A DNA stretch of 64,000 bases from Girardinichthys multiradiatus (Eukaryota; Chordata; Actinopteri; Cyprinodontiformes; Goodeidae): contig NC_061812.1 of the NCBI RefSeq assembly GCF_021462225.1, positions 44,187,363 to 44,251,362 on the forward strand, written 5' to 3'. Of the stretch, positions 46,856 through 59,460 are shown in pieces (the stretch's first letter is position 1; each line of letters opens with the position of its first letter). Both the position numbers and the translations under genes were made by a program. The notes under the pieces are model-generated. The model was not told the origin of the DNA. It ran no database searches and saw only the letters and a program-made list of their open reading frames with translations.

Positions 46856-46959
46856 GTATTTTACTGTAAATATACAAGACAGGGTACAGTGCACTTATCA
46901 AATATTGATTTGTGGAAAAAATGAAATAATATAGAAGCCATGTATCATTTTCCTTCCAA

Positions 46960-47070
46960 TTCACAACTGTGTACTACTTTTCCTTGGACTTGCATATAAA
47001 ATCCCAATAGTTGTAATGGGACAAAGTGTAAAAAGGTTCAAGAGATATTAATACTCTTGCAAGACTGTGT
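46960..47070. repeat. Old Tc1 terminal repeat relic
   Basis: 'atcattttccttccaattcacaa' and 'aaaatcccaata' followed by 'aatactcttgcaagac' resemble the end of the same fish Tc1 family seen at 57.1 kb. Confidence 0.45.
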
Positions 47071-47418
47071 AGTGGTATAGAAGAGGAAGGCTTCAGGCTG
47101 AGGTAGAAGGACCTGTCAGTTCAGTAACGTGTACTTTGTGTTGCTGAATCTAATTCAGTTATACTAAGATTAAAGCCTTGCAATAAAAAAAAATAAACAA
47201 TCCTCTTGTAGGCATGTTATTTCTCCCATCATGCAGAAAATGTCTCAATCAAAAAACAATAAAATGGAAGGGATCAAATGTCTGCAGTATTATGTGAGTA
47301 AAAAACATACATTCATAAAATGCGCATGCTGTATATCCTGCCAAAACTGCAGGGAAAACAAGCTTCTCCTTGAAACTAAGATGCAGTCTGACATCTACGG
47401 TGGCCGGGGGGTGCAAAA

Positions 47419-47679
47419 CACTTTTACAAGTACCGAAACAAATTTACATTTTAGAAAACACTTTTACATTTCAGAAAACAAATTTACATTTCAGAAAACA
47501 ATTTAACAAGATGCGGAACAAATTTACATTTCAGAAAACAAATTTACATTTCAGAAAACACTTTTACATTTCAGAAAACAAATTTACATTTCAGAAAACA
47601 CTTTTACATTTCAGAAAACAAATTTACATTTCAGAAAACAAATTTACATTTCAGAAAACACTTTTACATTTCAGAAAAT
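47419..47679 (+). repeat. 20-bp tandem array, left arm
   Basis: About 13 units of 20 bp alternate irregularly between AAATTTACATTTCAGAAAAC and ACTTTTACATTTCAGAAAAC. The outermost unit ends ACAAGTACCGAAAC instead, and one inner unit (about 47,500-47,520) is degenerate. Confidence 0.93.
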
Positions 47680-47883
47680 CAACCGGAAAGGGAATGTACC
47701 AACGCCGAGGCTGACCCGGAAGTCAGCCTCAGGGGCTGCATCCTTCGAAGGCCGTATTTGTAGGCTGATTACGTTATAGCGCGGCAACAAAGGCTGTCCC
47801 AATTCATGAATCATTCCGAGCAAATGCTGCCAACAAATGTGTCCTTATTTTGCCCGATTTGAAGGATGGGTCGTGAGTATCCT

Positions 47884-47963
47884 TCTCTAATTGCATAGCT
47901 GCGGAGATGAGGAGCCTGCAGAGGGTTAGCAAAACAGCAAATCAGATAATCAGATCCCCATTC
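47884..47963 (+). repeat. Rex1-like LINE fragment inside the fold-back element
   Basis: Nearly identical to 40,762-40,840 of the Rex1-like LINE (coding for AEMRSLQRV...). It starts exactly at the inner edge of the left arm. It is either captured DNA or the product of a repair event. Confidence 0.85.
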
Positions 47964-48465
47964 CGGACTCCCAAGTTTAGCTTGCCTCACCGCCGGTAGG
48001 ACTGGCGAGGCGAGCCAGTTACTACGCCGGGAGCGGAAACCTCCGAACACGTCGGAGCACGTTTGAAATTAAGCGATGTCTAGATAAATCAAGCAGATAT
48101 TTCACGTCTACATAGTTATATTCCTGCACTAAAAACATTGTAGAAGTTAATTTGTGTCACAGAAAGTGTAAGTTTCCACAATTTCCCAGCTTTTGCTGCT
48201 ATGGTCCTCCATGGCTTCCCCTGCTTGACCAATCCGCTTCGAGCCGCAATGAATCATGGGAAATGATGGGCCGCGAAGGATACTCACGACCCATCCTTCA
48301 AATCGGGCAAAATAAGGACACATTTGTTGGCCGCATTTGAGGGAGTCACGGAATGATTCATGAATTGGGATAGCATTCGTCGCCGCGCTGTAACGTAATC
48401 GGCCTACAAATACGGCCTTTGAAGGATGCAGCCCCCTGAGGGTACATTCCCTTTCCAGTTGATTT

Positions 48466-48684
48466 TCTGAAATGTAAGAGTTTTCTGAAATGTAAATTTG
48501 TTTTCTGAAATGTAAATTTGTTTTCTGAAATGTAAATTTGTTTTCTGAAATGTAAAAGTGTTTTCTGAAATGTAAAAGTGATTTCTGAAATGTAAATTTG
48601 TTTTCTGAAATGTAAAAGTGTTTTCTGAAATGTAAAAGTGTTTTCTGAAATGTAAATGTGTTTCGGTACTTGTAAAAGTGTTTT
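48466..48684 (-). repeat. 20-bp tandem array, right arm
   Basis: About 11 units, inverted relative to the left array, with the same two unit types and the same variant ACAAGTACCGAAAC unit in the outermost position. Confidence 0.93.
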
Positions 48685-48709
48685 GCACCCCCCGGCCACC
48701 GTAGACATC

Positions 48710-51287
48710 CCAGTGCTGACTGCAAATGACATTCTTTTATGCAACATATTTACTGCGAAAATGCCTAATGATCTAATATGCTGCTTTATCAATTGAAGTC
48801 AGAAAGTAGAGTTTTCACAAATTTCCAAATTAACACAGATGTTGGAATATTCACATCTCACACCTTGGAAACTTCTTCATGCCTGCAATGTAAAATTAAT
48901 CGTAACCCTCATTTGAGTCAAGCGAAGATCCTATACGACACAAACAAATGCACTGAAAGTGAAACACAAACGTTTAATAACCAGACACAAACTGTGTGTG
49001 TTGCTGAGGTGGGATGAAGAAGAGAAGGGGGTAACCATTGACAACAGGCCAATGGTGGAGGCTGCTCTTTTAAGTAATAAAATTAGCCCACAGTGTATGA
49101 GCAACAGGATGGTCTCAGGTGCAGCACTAGTAGGATTTACAGTTGCTGCCTGCCAACAAATTTCCAGCTCGGTGATGGAACATCTATTAGTTCTGATATA
49201 AACAATGAATTATCTGTCATTGCAATCCACAGCGGATATCAATTCTATAAAAGATAAGAGCAAACACCACAGAGAGGTAGTGAAGGACACCTATAAAGTT
49301 TGTTTGCTTTCTGTATATTCTTACACTTCCATCTGGCTTATAAATCTATCATATAATGATGGTTTGCAGTGGTGGGTGGGTTGCGAGTGCCGTGGGCGAG
49401 GGATAGGATGCTTGCTGGCACCAGAGTGGGGAGTGTGTGTGAGTGTATTTGTGTGGGCATGTGAACTTGGCAGAGGCATAAGAAGAGACAACGCACTCAC
49501 CATTTCTGTTGTCTCCTGGAGACTGTACATCACGGTTCAGCCTGGGTGGCATCTTTCTAAGCTCCGCAGTGAATTTACCATCCAGCGAGAGGATTAGCAA
49601 TGAGCACGCACCAGGATTTGGGGTTTTCTTTGGGATGGCTCAATTTTCATATCTCCTTCAGCAGAGGCTCAAGTTAGGGTCGGATGAATTGTGGGAATTG
49701 TGAGATTTCTTTTCCAGCTAAATCTGATGGAAGGGAAAATGTTTCAGGGAAGTCATTGAACATGTATGAATTACAGAACACAGCTGTTTCTGCAGTTTGA
49801 CTGCATCAGATGGCTATTATACAATGTCATTGGGTAAATTATTAAGGTAAACCCCAAATTATTCATACCTGATGTAGATTTAATATTGTTTTCACTCAAG
49901 CAAAAGTTTGCTCCTGATAGAATGTGTGACAGGCTTCTCTAGAAAGATAAGAAAACAATGTAAACAGGAGTATAACATTTTTAAAATTATTTATCTGTTT
50001 TCATTTACATTTTATTTAGAAAAATGGCATGTCTAAAATGATTTATATGCTTTTAAAATAATCAGTCTTCAAATCTTTACAGCATCACAGCAGTTAAACC
50101 CTTTTATGATTGCTGACCAGCATTTTGCATGTTTCCACTGGTTTTTTAACCATTTATTTTTAGTGATGAGTTTGAAGTCTTTGAAATTGGAAGGCGTTCT
50201 TGCCATCATCCTAATCTTCGGCTTCCTCCACAGATTGTCTATCAGATTCAAGTCGGTACTCTGGCTGGGCTACTCCAGTATGTTATCACTTAAAGTCACA
50301 AAAAGAATGTTGGTAAAATTAAACGATTACTGTTAACCTAAATCTACATAATGTATAATGTGTAGACAAAATTGACAATTTCAGTTTTACCTCATTTCCC
50401 CTTACATGTTTTATTAAAGTCTATGATGAGGATTTAAAGTTAACTGTAAAAGCTAGGATTGTTTGGAAGTCTATTCCTAGATGGTCTTTATGTATAGATA
50501 TGTGTTATTGGCTGTTCACCTTGCATGACTTTGGGTTGGATCTATAATGTACCGACAATTTGTTCAAGGTGTGTCACCCATTGACCACTAGAGATAGATT
50601 CCAACAAATTAGGTACAGTAAGTAAAACTGTTTATTACTTAGAATACTGACAGAAGAGTTTTTAACTACCTGCAGATGCTCCAAGGATGTTTTGTTCAGG
50701 CAGGTGAAAAGTCAATTACTATAATCTAGTCTTAAATAAACAAATGCACAGAGAACAGTTTCCAGGTTTAACCTTGAAACAATGGTATTTATTTCAGAGT
50801 GTTTCTTAAGTGAAAAATAAAACATGAGTAAACTAGAGATTGGACATGAACATTGAATTGAGTATATAAAATATACCAAGACATTTCATTCCTTGTGATT
50901 TTTTTTTTCCTGGAGCACAAACATTTAGTGAGAAAAATATTTTTGCCATTCAACTTTTCACATAGTCTAAGCACTTACGTAAGATATACAGTTTAGTTTG
51001 AATTGGTTGAAATTAGGTTTTCTGAATTTAACAATTAAATTTAATTAACTGAACCAAAATTTAGCCTGTTAATATCAGCTAAAATAGCATTGCATCCCAC
51101 TTGTCAAAGTTGTTTTAAACTGTTAAAGTCAGCTGAAACAAACAGCGTAAGTCTGACCAGCAATAAGCTTCCGCCTCTGTGAGTTCTTTTTTATTTTCAA
51201 CAAGTCCAATGATAGGACATATTTTTATTACAGATAAGGGAATTGATATAAATAACTTCAAAAATCAAACTAACCCTTTAAAGATAT
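48710..51287. other. Intergenic, no supported gene
   Basis: AT-rich; frames up to 130 codons (49,205-49,597 plus) lack family motifs. No bounded repeat is visible. Confidence 0.5.
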
Positions 51288-51352
51288 GTTCGTTCGTTCG
51301 TCGTCTTCCGCTTATCCAGGACCGGGTCGCGGGGGCAGCAGACTCAGCAGAG
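51288..51352 (-). repeat. LINE 3' terminus fragment with (GAAC)n tail
   Basis: The plus strand reads TTCG repeats, then CGTCGTCTTCCGCTTATCC and ACCGGGTCGCGGGGGCAGCA. These are the last bases of the LINE also seen at 61,230-61,432, in reverse orientation. Confidence 0.7.
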
Positions 51353-52472
51353 ATATATATATTTAATTATATTCTGCATACTGCTAGTAAGAAATATCTA
51401 TAAAAATGTGTTCAGTGTCAAATAGGGTGGAAACATATACAACAGAGACAAGTGTCCCTAAACAGAACCTTGGGGTTCACCATAATGATGTACTTATGTA
51501 GATACTTAGAAAATGGATGTTCATAGGCATACCTTAGATGGATTGTTATGAGACGTTTTGGCATAGATCATTCACACTCAAACTGAAATGTTAAAAACAT
51601 AATCCTATTATCATTTATATTAGAGCAGGCAGATGGCTGCTCATCCTGAACCTGGTTCTACTAAAGAGTCTTTCCTTTAAAAGATTTTCCTTTCTACTGT
51701 CCCCCTCTGCTCCATTTAAATATAATTGCATGCTCACAGTAGTCACTACTGTCGTGAGCAGGTACTATATTTGAATCTGACCTTAAGTCTTTGAGCCTAC
51801 TGGATTGAATAGGTATGAATTGTATAAAAATGTGCAGTGTCCAGAACTGAAATTTTAGTGAACTGGCACTAAACAACTTTGCTTCCTTTAGATGAAGAGA
51901 TCAAACAGCCTTGAGATATGGGAGCAGTACTTGTCATGTCTTTTGACAGTTAGGCTTCAGGGGAACTTGCCTAATAAATCTGTTTGACTGCTCCGTCAGC
52001 AGCGTTCATCCAGCTGCCTGGTCCACTCTCCAAGGTAACAGCTGTTGGACTGGTTACCAAGAAGACTTTTGGTATTCATGGTAGTGGTTTCTGCTACCTT
52101 CATTAGATATTTGAGCTTCAACTCAGATATTTACCACAGCATCAGGATGTAGGTTAAGCAGCAGACCCAAACGGACAAAAATCAGCAAATCTTTTAGTAT
52201 CAGGTGTATTGTTCAAGCTGCATGTGAACTTGCACCTTTAAATAATCTATACAGTTATTCTAGAAAAAATAAATAAATAAATCACACACCATGTCCATCT
52301 GTTAAGGTGGCAACCAAATAAATAAGTCAACTGATTCAGCTGGTTGCCACCTAAGAAGCTGACCATGCAGCTTCTCCTACCTAGCAGGTCATCTTTTAGC
52401 TTCCATATCATTGCTGATGAATATCGTTACTTCTATAGTAAACAAAACATAATGTTTGATTTAATGGACTCT
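51353..52472. other. Intergenic, no supported gene
   Basis: Nothing recognised. Confidence 0.5.
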
Positions 52473-53165
52473 GGGGTGACAACCAGGAGGACAGAACAGC
52501 GTTTTAACAATTTATTGAATGTGCAAGCATGTGGGTTTGAACCTGGACGCGAACTGCCAAGGGGAACAGGATCGTCACTGAGGAGTAGAAGAGAGAGGCT
52601 ATTGAGGCTCTAGGGTGGAAATGGAAATGGATGGAGAAAAGGTCTCAGGTGGACTTACTGGTGGTTGATGAGGGCTTGTTGGAGAGAAAGGTCTTTCCCA
52701 CGGTGACTGAGTTTGGCAGAGAAGGAGGAACAGAACGCTGTCGAGTTCCTGTTTCCACTGTATGATCTTGGAGTCGCTCCGTGTTAACAGGGTGGACAGG
52801 CAGGTGGAGGGTGGACAGGCAGGTGAGCAATAGTAAGGTGTCTCCATGTGGTGTTATTATTATTATTATTATTATATGAACTATTATTTCTAATGCTCAC
52901 CTGAGCATGACACGGAGAACAGGAACCTTGGAACCTTGGAATGTAGTCACAAAAATGACCAGGTCTGCACAGCAGGACAAAAACAAATCAAAAAAAGCAA
53001 GCTTAGGAGCACTGCATAGTTCTGTATAACAGGGTCAGTTACCACGCTGGCAAAAGCAACCAGCTGACGCCTCCTTCCAGGCTCCAGCTCCTTATGAAGC
53101 CCTATTGATTGGGTTCAGATCAGTAACACCTGTGCTGCAGCACCTGTCAGTCACGCCCTGCAGGA
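52473..53165 (-). repeat. Possible solo LTR or other dispersed repeat
   Basis: Read on the minus strand, the block ends with an AATAAA-type signal followed by 'gttgtcaccccagagtcc', similar to the 3' part of fish LTRs. It contains two copies of GGGTGGACAGGCAGGTG (52,789-52,825) and a (TTA)n run at 52,853-52,875. The boundaries are uncertain. Confidence 0.3.
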
Positions 53166-54737
53166 GAGGGAAAACACATCACATACACACAACTGCACAC
53201 AGCCACCATGGGGTATTTTGGTGAGAAGTATTTATTTTAAATCCCTAAAATAAAAACTTAATAAATGTCTGAAAAAATTAAAGAACTTAAAAACTGAAAA
53301 ACAATCTATTCATCAAGCAAAGAGAACCCAGTGAAGAATTATTTATAGGTCAGAGAGACATTTTGGACAGAGAAAGAGTCACCTGTGCTTTTGAGTTTAC
53401 TGCTTCAATTGTGGTGCAGCCAGTGTTTGAAGTGAGTGTAAGCAACAACAGGGTATGACTGGGGTCTCTGTGGTGAAACCTTTGAGGGAAGGATTAATAG
53501 GAGAGATGGTCTGCGGATGCATGCTCTAGCTCCTTCGGGTCTCCATAATTCACATTGTCAGCTGAAGGGCCTGTGCCGAGCACCAACCCGGAGCTGTCTC
53601 TCATCATCACACACAGTCAAGAGCCTGTCAGAACAGATGAAGCCACCAGCTCAGCACTGTCGAGGAACATTGAGCAGTAATTCACATTCTCCTGCGCCGA
53701 CAGGCCTCACTAAATTCAGGTCCTGCCATGAAAAGCTAGCGTCTGATCATGGAAGCCCTGCCGTGAAACCACAGAAGAACCACTTCCTTGTGATCTTGAT
53801 TAACACTGATTGACTTGCCCTTGCTTTTCCCTCTTGTGGTATCGGCACCTATGTTAGATGTGTCGCTTTGCGCAGTGGTTTACATGTCCCTGTGCTAATA
53901 TTTTCACTCCATAATGAAAGCTGTATCTTCTTAGTGTATGGCTCATTTAAAATGTATTGGGTGTATGTGACATATAATATTTCCTCTCTGCATCCTATTT
54001 GTGCAAATTATATCGCAGCTACATCAAATTTAAACTATGAGAGGTGTTTGGGGATTAAATTAGTGTAATCATTTGAAACGTCACATTGACACGGCCTTTT
54101 GCCACAGCAGAGGGAGAGAGGCATTTTAGTTCACCCAACCCTGGTGTAGCTGAACCTTACAATTATCAGCTAAAGCAGTATGATGTTTGTGTTGCTACAC
54201 ATCTCTTGGCTGTTGTGACAACAGTACCAAAGTCCACGTGTTCCTCCCTGGGAAAAATTATCCTCCTTTTATATTCAACAGCTATATTTTCATCAGCCTT
54301 GGCATGTTTGCGAATCTTAATCAGGCTGTGGTGAAGAAGCTGCTTTCTGCTTGGAAGTTTCTGATGCCCAGTGTCAGTTCTCATTTAAACTATGGGCTTC
54401 CTGACGCACATTTCAGACTTTAGGAAACCTCAGGGCAATCTAAGCATTGGCTGGAGTAATGATGAAGTCCACGCCACCAATAAGTGTACAAGACCAGTGT
54501 ACAGCACAAATGATTGGAAACTACAAGCAGCAGCAAAAAAATTGAAATGAATGCAAAAGCACATCATTCTGTAAAATCTATTTTTATAAAACTGTATTTT
54601 TATAAAACTGTATTTTTATAGTGAACTACTAATTTACTCACCACAACAATAAACAGCAAATAAGGTGTGCTCATCACCACCCAGTGTTTGTTTTGGTTGC
54701 CATGAATCTATAAGTTATTTAAATACATTCAGTACAT
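53166..54737. other. Intergenic, no supported gene
   Basis: Includes a short tandem of 17 bp (ACTGTATTTTTATAAA-type, about 54,577-54,620). No gene recognised. Confidence 0.5.
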
Positions 54738-54890
54738 GACAAAGGTATTGATGGCCTTTGGCCTTTTTCACTTTTTGTCACAGTACAAAAAACAAAGTTA
54801 ACTCTTTTTTTGGGTAGATATTATATGATACACCGGCACAATGTAGAAAGAAAATAATACATATGTTTGAACATTTTGTGCCCCCTTTAT
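54738..54890. repeat. Old Tc1 terminal repeat relic
   Basis: 'cactttttgtcacagta', 'gatattatatgatacaccggcacaatg' and 'aatacatatgtttgaacatttt' resemble an eroded end of the fish Tc1 family represented at 57.1 kb. Confidence 0.45.
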
Positions 54891-55594
54891 TCTATCCCCT
54901 AAAATAAAATCAACTGCTACCAAATGAAGAAGTTACATATTTGGCAGGGATAGCAACTAAATTTAGTCGACAAAATAAAAGACTTCAGCCTCAAATTAGA
55001 CTTGTGGCCTGAAGACTTGAGACTTGACTTGGACTCGCAGTTTGAGATTTGAGTCTAAGTAACAGCTTCAATTTCATGTAATGGAGAGTGAAAGGAAGCC
55101 AGTATGTGGGCTAGAGACTGCAGCTGCTCCACATGTTTTACTGTTAAGGATGCAGTTAATTATTAGCCAGTGACATAGGTGTATTTAGTTAATAGCTCAT
55201 AACCTGTTCATGTTGGCTGAAGATTCACAATACTGACCACATGAATGTCTCTCCACTTGAATTTTGTAATAAATGACTTTGGATCATTTAGGAAACAAAA
55301 TAAACATAACTAATTTCCAATGTTTTCTTGGTATTAAGCTAGCTGAAACAATGCAAGTAGACTTCCAGTTGAAAATATCAAAATAAAGCACTTCTTGTAC
55401 TGTTCATTCAGAGGTTTAACACTCATTTACCTACTACACTTTATCATTCATTACATAGTCATTTATACCTTAAATTTGGACATCATTATCAGTTAAAATA
55501 AGAACAAAGGTTTTAAATGTGGATTTAAAAAATGCTTTCACAAGATTATAAAACTATTAAAAAGTATAAAACATTATTTGTAAAAAACTCTGTA
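54891..55594. other. Unassigned DNA between two Tc1 relic pieces
   Basis: About 700 bp where the Tc1 family would have only about 150 bp, so unrelated DNA probably inserted here. It contains a 'gacttgagacttgacttgga' stretch seen in other fish repeats. Confidence 0.3.
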
Positions 55595-55830
55595 AGATTA
55601 GATAGAGAACGTTTGTGAACAGCAGTTTAAGTTTTTTCACAAACTCTCAATTAGACCTAGGTCCAGACTTTGACTGGGCCATTCTTATTTATGAATATGC
55701 TTTGATCAAAATCGGTCCTTAGTAGCTCTGGCTCTGTTTGTAGTTGCTGAACTTCTGCCCCAGTCCAAAGTCTTTAGAAACTTCTAACAACGTTTCTACC
55801 AAGATCGCCCTGTTTTTAGCTCCATCTGTC
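55595..55830 (-). pseudogene. Old Tc1 transposase relic
   Basis: 'tttgtgaacagcag', 'tctcaattagacctaggtccagactttgactgggccattc' and 'gccctgtttttagctccatc' are recognisable as minus-strand transposase-coding text of a fish Tc1 family (glutamate-end region). Heavily mutated. Confidence 0.6.
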
Positions 55831-57049
55831 AGGATTTGGAGTTCTGCTGCCTGCTGCTTACACCTTTTCGACACTAGGTGCCGCCAGTAGGAGTGTACCT
55901 GAGGCGACAGGTGTTGTGCATCTACTCATCAGCTAGGAAGCATATAGAGGAAGGTTGCCAACACCTAGGCGCCTGAGTGTTTTTGCCTCCGTGGTAATTT
56001 CTGGCCAGCTCTGAAATCTTTGCATGATTTTTACCATGGATATCTTTTGAAGGATCTGTTGTTGCAAACTCTAACTTGCTTTGTTACCTGTTCCAGGTGT
56101 GAATCCTACCTGATCTGTTCCAGTCCTCCGTAGTGGCTAAGGCTACTTCCTGATCTAGTCTGTGCATGGCAAGCTGAACTCCTTTCCTGACATTTATTCT
56201 CTCCCTGGCGGGTTATTCCAGGGATCCCAGCCACCAGGCGCTCTCCGACGAGTCCCGACCCCAGGCCTGGCTCCAGGGTGGGACTCCGGCTCCGCCGTAC
56301 CAGGCGACGTCACGTGCCTCGATTTTGTAGTCGTCATGAGGGGTTCTTGTGTGCAAAAGTATCAGTTTACATATTTTTACCATCTTTTAACTCACTTTTA
56401 ACTAACTTTCAGGCGTTTCCCACTCCATCTTTAGTCCTCTGACCTGTTACAACTTTTTCTGAACTGGTGCCCTGAGACCATTAGTGATCCTGTGTAGTTA
56501 TCTGTTCACTCCATCAAAAGTCCCTCTTACCTTATCTGTCCATGACATCTCTGTCATTAGGTGTTTCTTGGTGTAATCCAGACATTTTAGGTTGTGAAAC
56601 ATACAAGTGAATCTCTTTCAGTGCTAATGTTGTATGTTTCATCCTGTTTGAACCTCAGACATCTCACTGAGTGGATGCTATCTTTTTTATATAGACATTT
56701 GGTAGGCTGCAGTTCTGATGTGGTGGCTGTAGATAATGAAAAACTGCTGAGTATAAAATTTTTCTCAAGTTTTCTGGAAGTAATTAGATATTTTTGTTTT
56801 TGTGTTTTAAAAAAACGGTTTACTATTGTAGTTGACAATCACGCTTCATGTATAGCTGTACAACTCCTGTTTTTCTACCTCACATCACAGCATAACTGGT
56901 CTTTGCTAATATGCTGAAGATACAGTGTATAATAAGTATTAATGAAAGCATGTTTAAATATTATCTAAATATTAATGGTTTTATAAGTCTCTTTTTAATT
57001 AGAAGGTATGAACATGTAAAAGTTATCCTGCACCTTAAAATCACAAACT
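55831..57049. other. Intergenic with possible repeat at 56.2-56.35 kb
   Basis: The GC-richer segment 56,205-56,345 ('ccaggcgctctccgacgag...caggcctggctccag') resembles a dispersed fish repeat I cannot name. The remainder is AT-rich with frames of about 80-107 codons and no motif. Confidence 0.35.
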
Positions 57050-57690
57050 TCAATGTGTTTTATTGGGATTTTAACACAAAATAGTAGGTTTGTGAAGTGA
57101 AAGGTTCATAGTACATTGTCAAATATTTAAGTAAATAAAAATTTAAAAACTGCAGGGTGTTCAGCCCCTACGATTTAGTACTTTTTAGAAACTCCTTAAA
57201 GCAATTAGAGCTGCAAGTCTCAAGCTCTGTCAGATTGGATGGAGAATTTCTGTAAACAGCAGTCTTCAAGTCATTCTAATAACTCTTAATTGGATTTAGG
57301 TCTGTGCTATTCAAATGTATTTTGTTTTTAACCTTTCCATTGCAGGTCTTGCTATATGCTTAGGTTGGTTGTCCTGCTTGGAGGTGAACCTTTGCCCCAG
57401 TCTTAAGTCTTTTGAAGCCTGTAACTTCTTTTCTTTTAGTATTGCCCTATTTTTAGCTCTGTCCATCAATCGACTCTAACCAACTTTCCTGTCCCAGCTG
57501 AAGAAAAGCATTCCCTCAGTATGGACCCCCTGCTCAATGCCACTACCATGATTCACCCTGAGGAAGAAGAGTGTTGAGGGTGAAGTGCAGTGTTACTTTT
57601 CTGCCACAAATCACATTTTGCATGTAGTTAGTGGATATAATGTGCAAAAATGCATAAGAGTTCAATGGGTTATCATTACTTTTGTAAGGC
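57050..57690 (-). pseudogene. Old Tc1 copy, 3' half
   Basis: Starts with a terminal-repeat-like 'tttattgggattttaacacaaa'. It passes through text for the C-terminal half of a Tc1 transposase on the minus strand ('cagattggatggagaatttctg', 'cttaattggatttaggtctg', 'ccagctgaagaaaagcat') and ends with a degraded inverted-repeat end near 'acttttgtaaggcacta' (57,680). Many indels; no open frame. Confidence 0.7.
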
Positions 57691-59375
57691 ACTACAAGAT
57701 AAGGTATGTTACTCATTAATAAAAATGAAGGATGGGCCATAATTTATTGTGGTAAGGAAAACAAAATCTGTGAAAATACTGAATTATGTTGTGACAGCAT
57801 AAGACCTTTTCTCCATCAAAAGGAGAGCTTGATGAAAGCATGTGATCATTTGACTCTGTTTAACCTGCTTTGCATGATCTGTTCAGAAGATTATGCACAA
57901 CGTATCATTGTAAATGTTCTTTACAACCAAACCTGAACCAAAGTATTGATAGAGTTGTAACACTACTTCTTTGTACAAATTAGAATTATTTCTAGTAAAA
58001 TACAGCTTTGGTATTAGCACCAGATGAATCCTCCTTTACAGTGCAGCAGTTTGCATCTGTTTAGTTTTCCTTCTGTTTTATTTGCACTGCTCTTGCTTGC
58101 TGCTAATTAGTGTTTCCAGCTTCCAATTAGCTGTTTTTAGCTAGTATACTGAGACAGATCTCTTATTCAGGAGCAACGTGTTTACATAAGATAAGTAAGA
58201 GGGAAATCCTCAATGTACACACAGCTTTATTGATATGACATTTTCCTTGAGCTGCCATGCACAGGAATGGCTAACACAGTGGCTAACAGTGACCATGTTT
58301 TCTTGTCTGTTGTCCAATTAGTTTTGTTGTTTGACAGACTAGTCTGCTTCCATAAGTAGACACAGAGCTCAGTTGGCACAATTAGAAATGTTTCGGACTG
58401 CAGAAATATCAGGTGGGCCTTTGGACACAAATGACAAACATAACATCAAATAAAATTTGTAGCGAAGCTGACATATAAACCATGAACACCCTGCAAATTT
58501 GAAAATAAAAAGCAAATATAAAGCAAAACCATGAGACAATTTTATAATTTGACTAGAGGTGTTTTATTTATTAGCACATGCAAAGAAATGCATCTACATT
58601 TGAATGTCATTCTAGACCTTCCCAATAAAAAAGCTATTAATCATATTAGAAAGAAGGTGAAAAATGTGTTACTTTGATAACTGCAGTGTGTGAAGTCAAG
58701 CTTAGTGGAGTATTCCATTTGTCTCCAACTAAAACAAGACAAAATACAGTGTATCTGCATGCAACATTGTTAGAGTTTTTTAAGGAAGTTATATAAACAA
58801 AAAATTACCCAAACAGTTTTATTTGTTTTTCAGGTCATCAGGCTGTGCAGAAACAATTGGGATTTTGTTTTTGTGATGTATTTCTTTAATCCAGAAAAAA
58901 AAAAACTTCCTTTGTTTTGCATTTGTTTAAGGTTATTTCACCTGAATATGAATCACACTACAGGAACTATTATTAAGTATGAAAACAATAATCCATCACT
59001 GTCTTGCCAACCAAGGTGCGCTAGAGATATCATTTGCTACCAAGCGATGCTTTGCAATCAAATTAGGAGAAAAATGGACATGTTACTAAAGACAAGGTTT
59101 AAATGTCTGTGGATTAAAAAAAGGTTACAGAATGCTAGCAGGAAGAAAAAAAGCTCTTTAAAGAGATTTAATTGAGTATAGAAATGAAAAAGCAGAAAAT
59201 AAATATTAAAATATTAAAACAAGTTACAACTACGCTGAGAGCAGGCAGAAAGTTATATTACAAAAAATTACTAGAACAAACAAATATAAGAAATATGGGG
59301 CATTCAGAAAAATATATTTAAAAAAATTACCCTCAGTATTTTATTGATGAAGACATTGAAACTGATTAAAAAACA
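57691..59375. other. Intergenic, no supported gene
   Basis: AT-rich; nothing recognised. Confidence 0.5.
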
Positions 59376-59460
59376 TTTAAATTCCAGGTTGGAATGTGAC
59401 AAAATAGGAAATAGTAAAACGCCAAGTGGGGTGAATACTTTCGTAAGGCACTGTACATAG
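59376..59460. repeat. Old Tc1 terminal repeat relic
   Basis: 'gtgacaaaataggaaat' followed by 'gtgaatactttcgtaaggcactgtac' matches the outer end of the Tc1 family at 57.1 kb. Confidence 0.5.

Larger units (their letters stand above)
47396..48703. mobile_element. Fold-back element with tandem-repeat arms
   Basis: A 1,308-bp palindromic element. The ends are TACGGTGGCCGGGGGGTGC and the exact-type inverse GCACCCCCCGGCCACCGTA. GACATC occurs directly outside both ends (47,390-47,395 and 48,704-48,709), a 6-bp target duplication. Arms run inward: terminal ~23 bp, then an array of 20-bp units, then ~190-210 bp of unique arm sequence (47,680-47,886 and 48,277-48,465). The centre of about 390 bp is unpaired. 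No transposase is encoded, so it must be moved by another element. The superfamily is not identified; long tandem-repeat inverted ends recall Drosophila FB or Galileo elements by structure only. Confidence 0.9.

Noticed and set aside
47231..47714. Repetitive protein with FTFQK/LHFRK units
   Set aside because: It is the translation of the 20-bp tandem array in the fold-back element; the same occurs in all frames and on the opposite arm.
47419..48684. CRISPR-like array of 20-bp repeats
   Set aside because: Units are contiguous without unique spacers, present as two inverted arrays in a eukaryotic transposable element.
52344..52847. Possible host exon
   Set aside because: Short frames on both strands fall in repeat-like text with no splice-consistent conserved motif.
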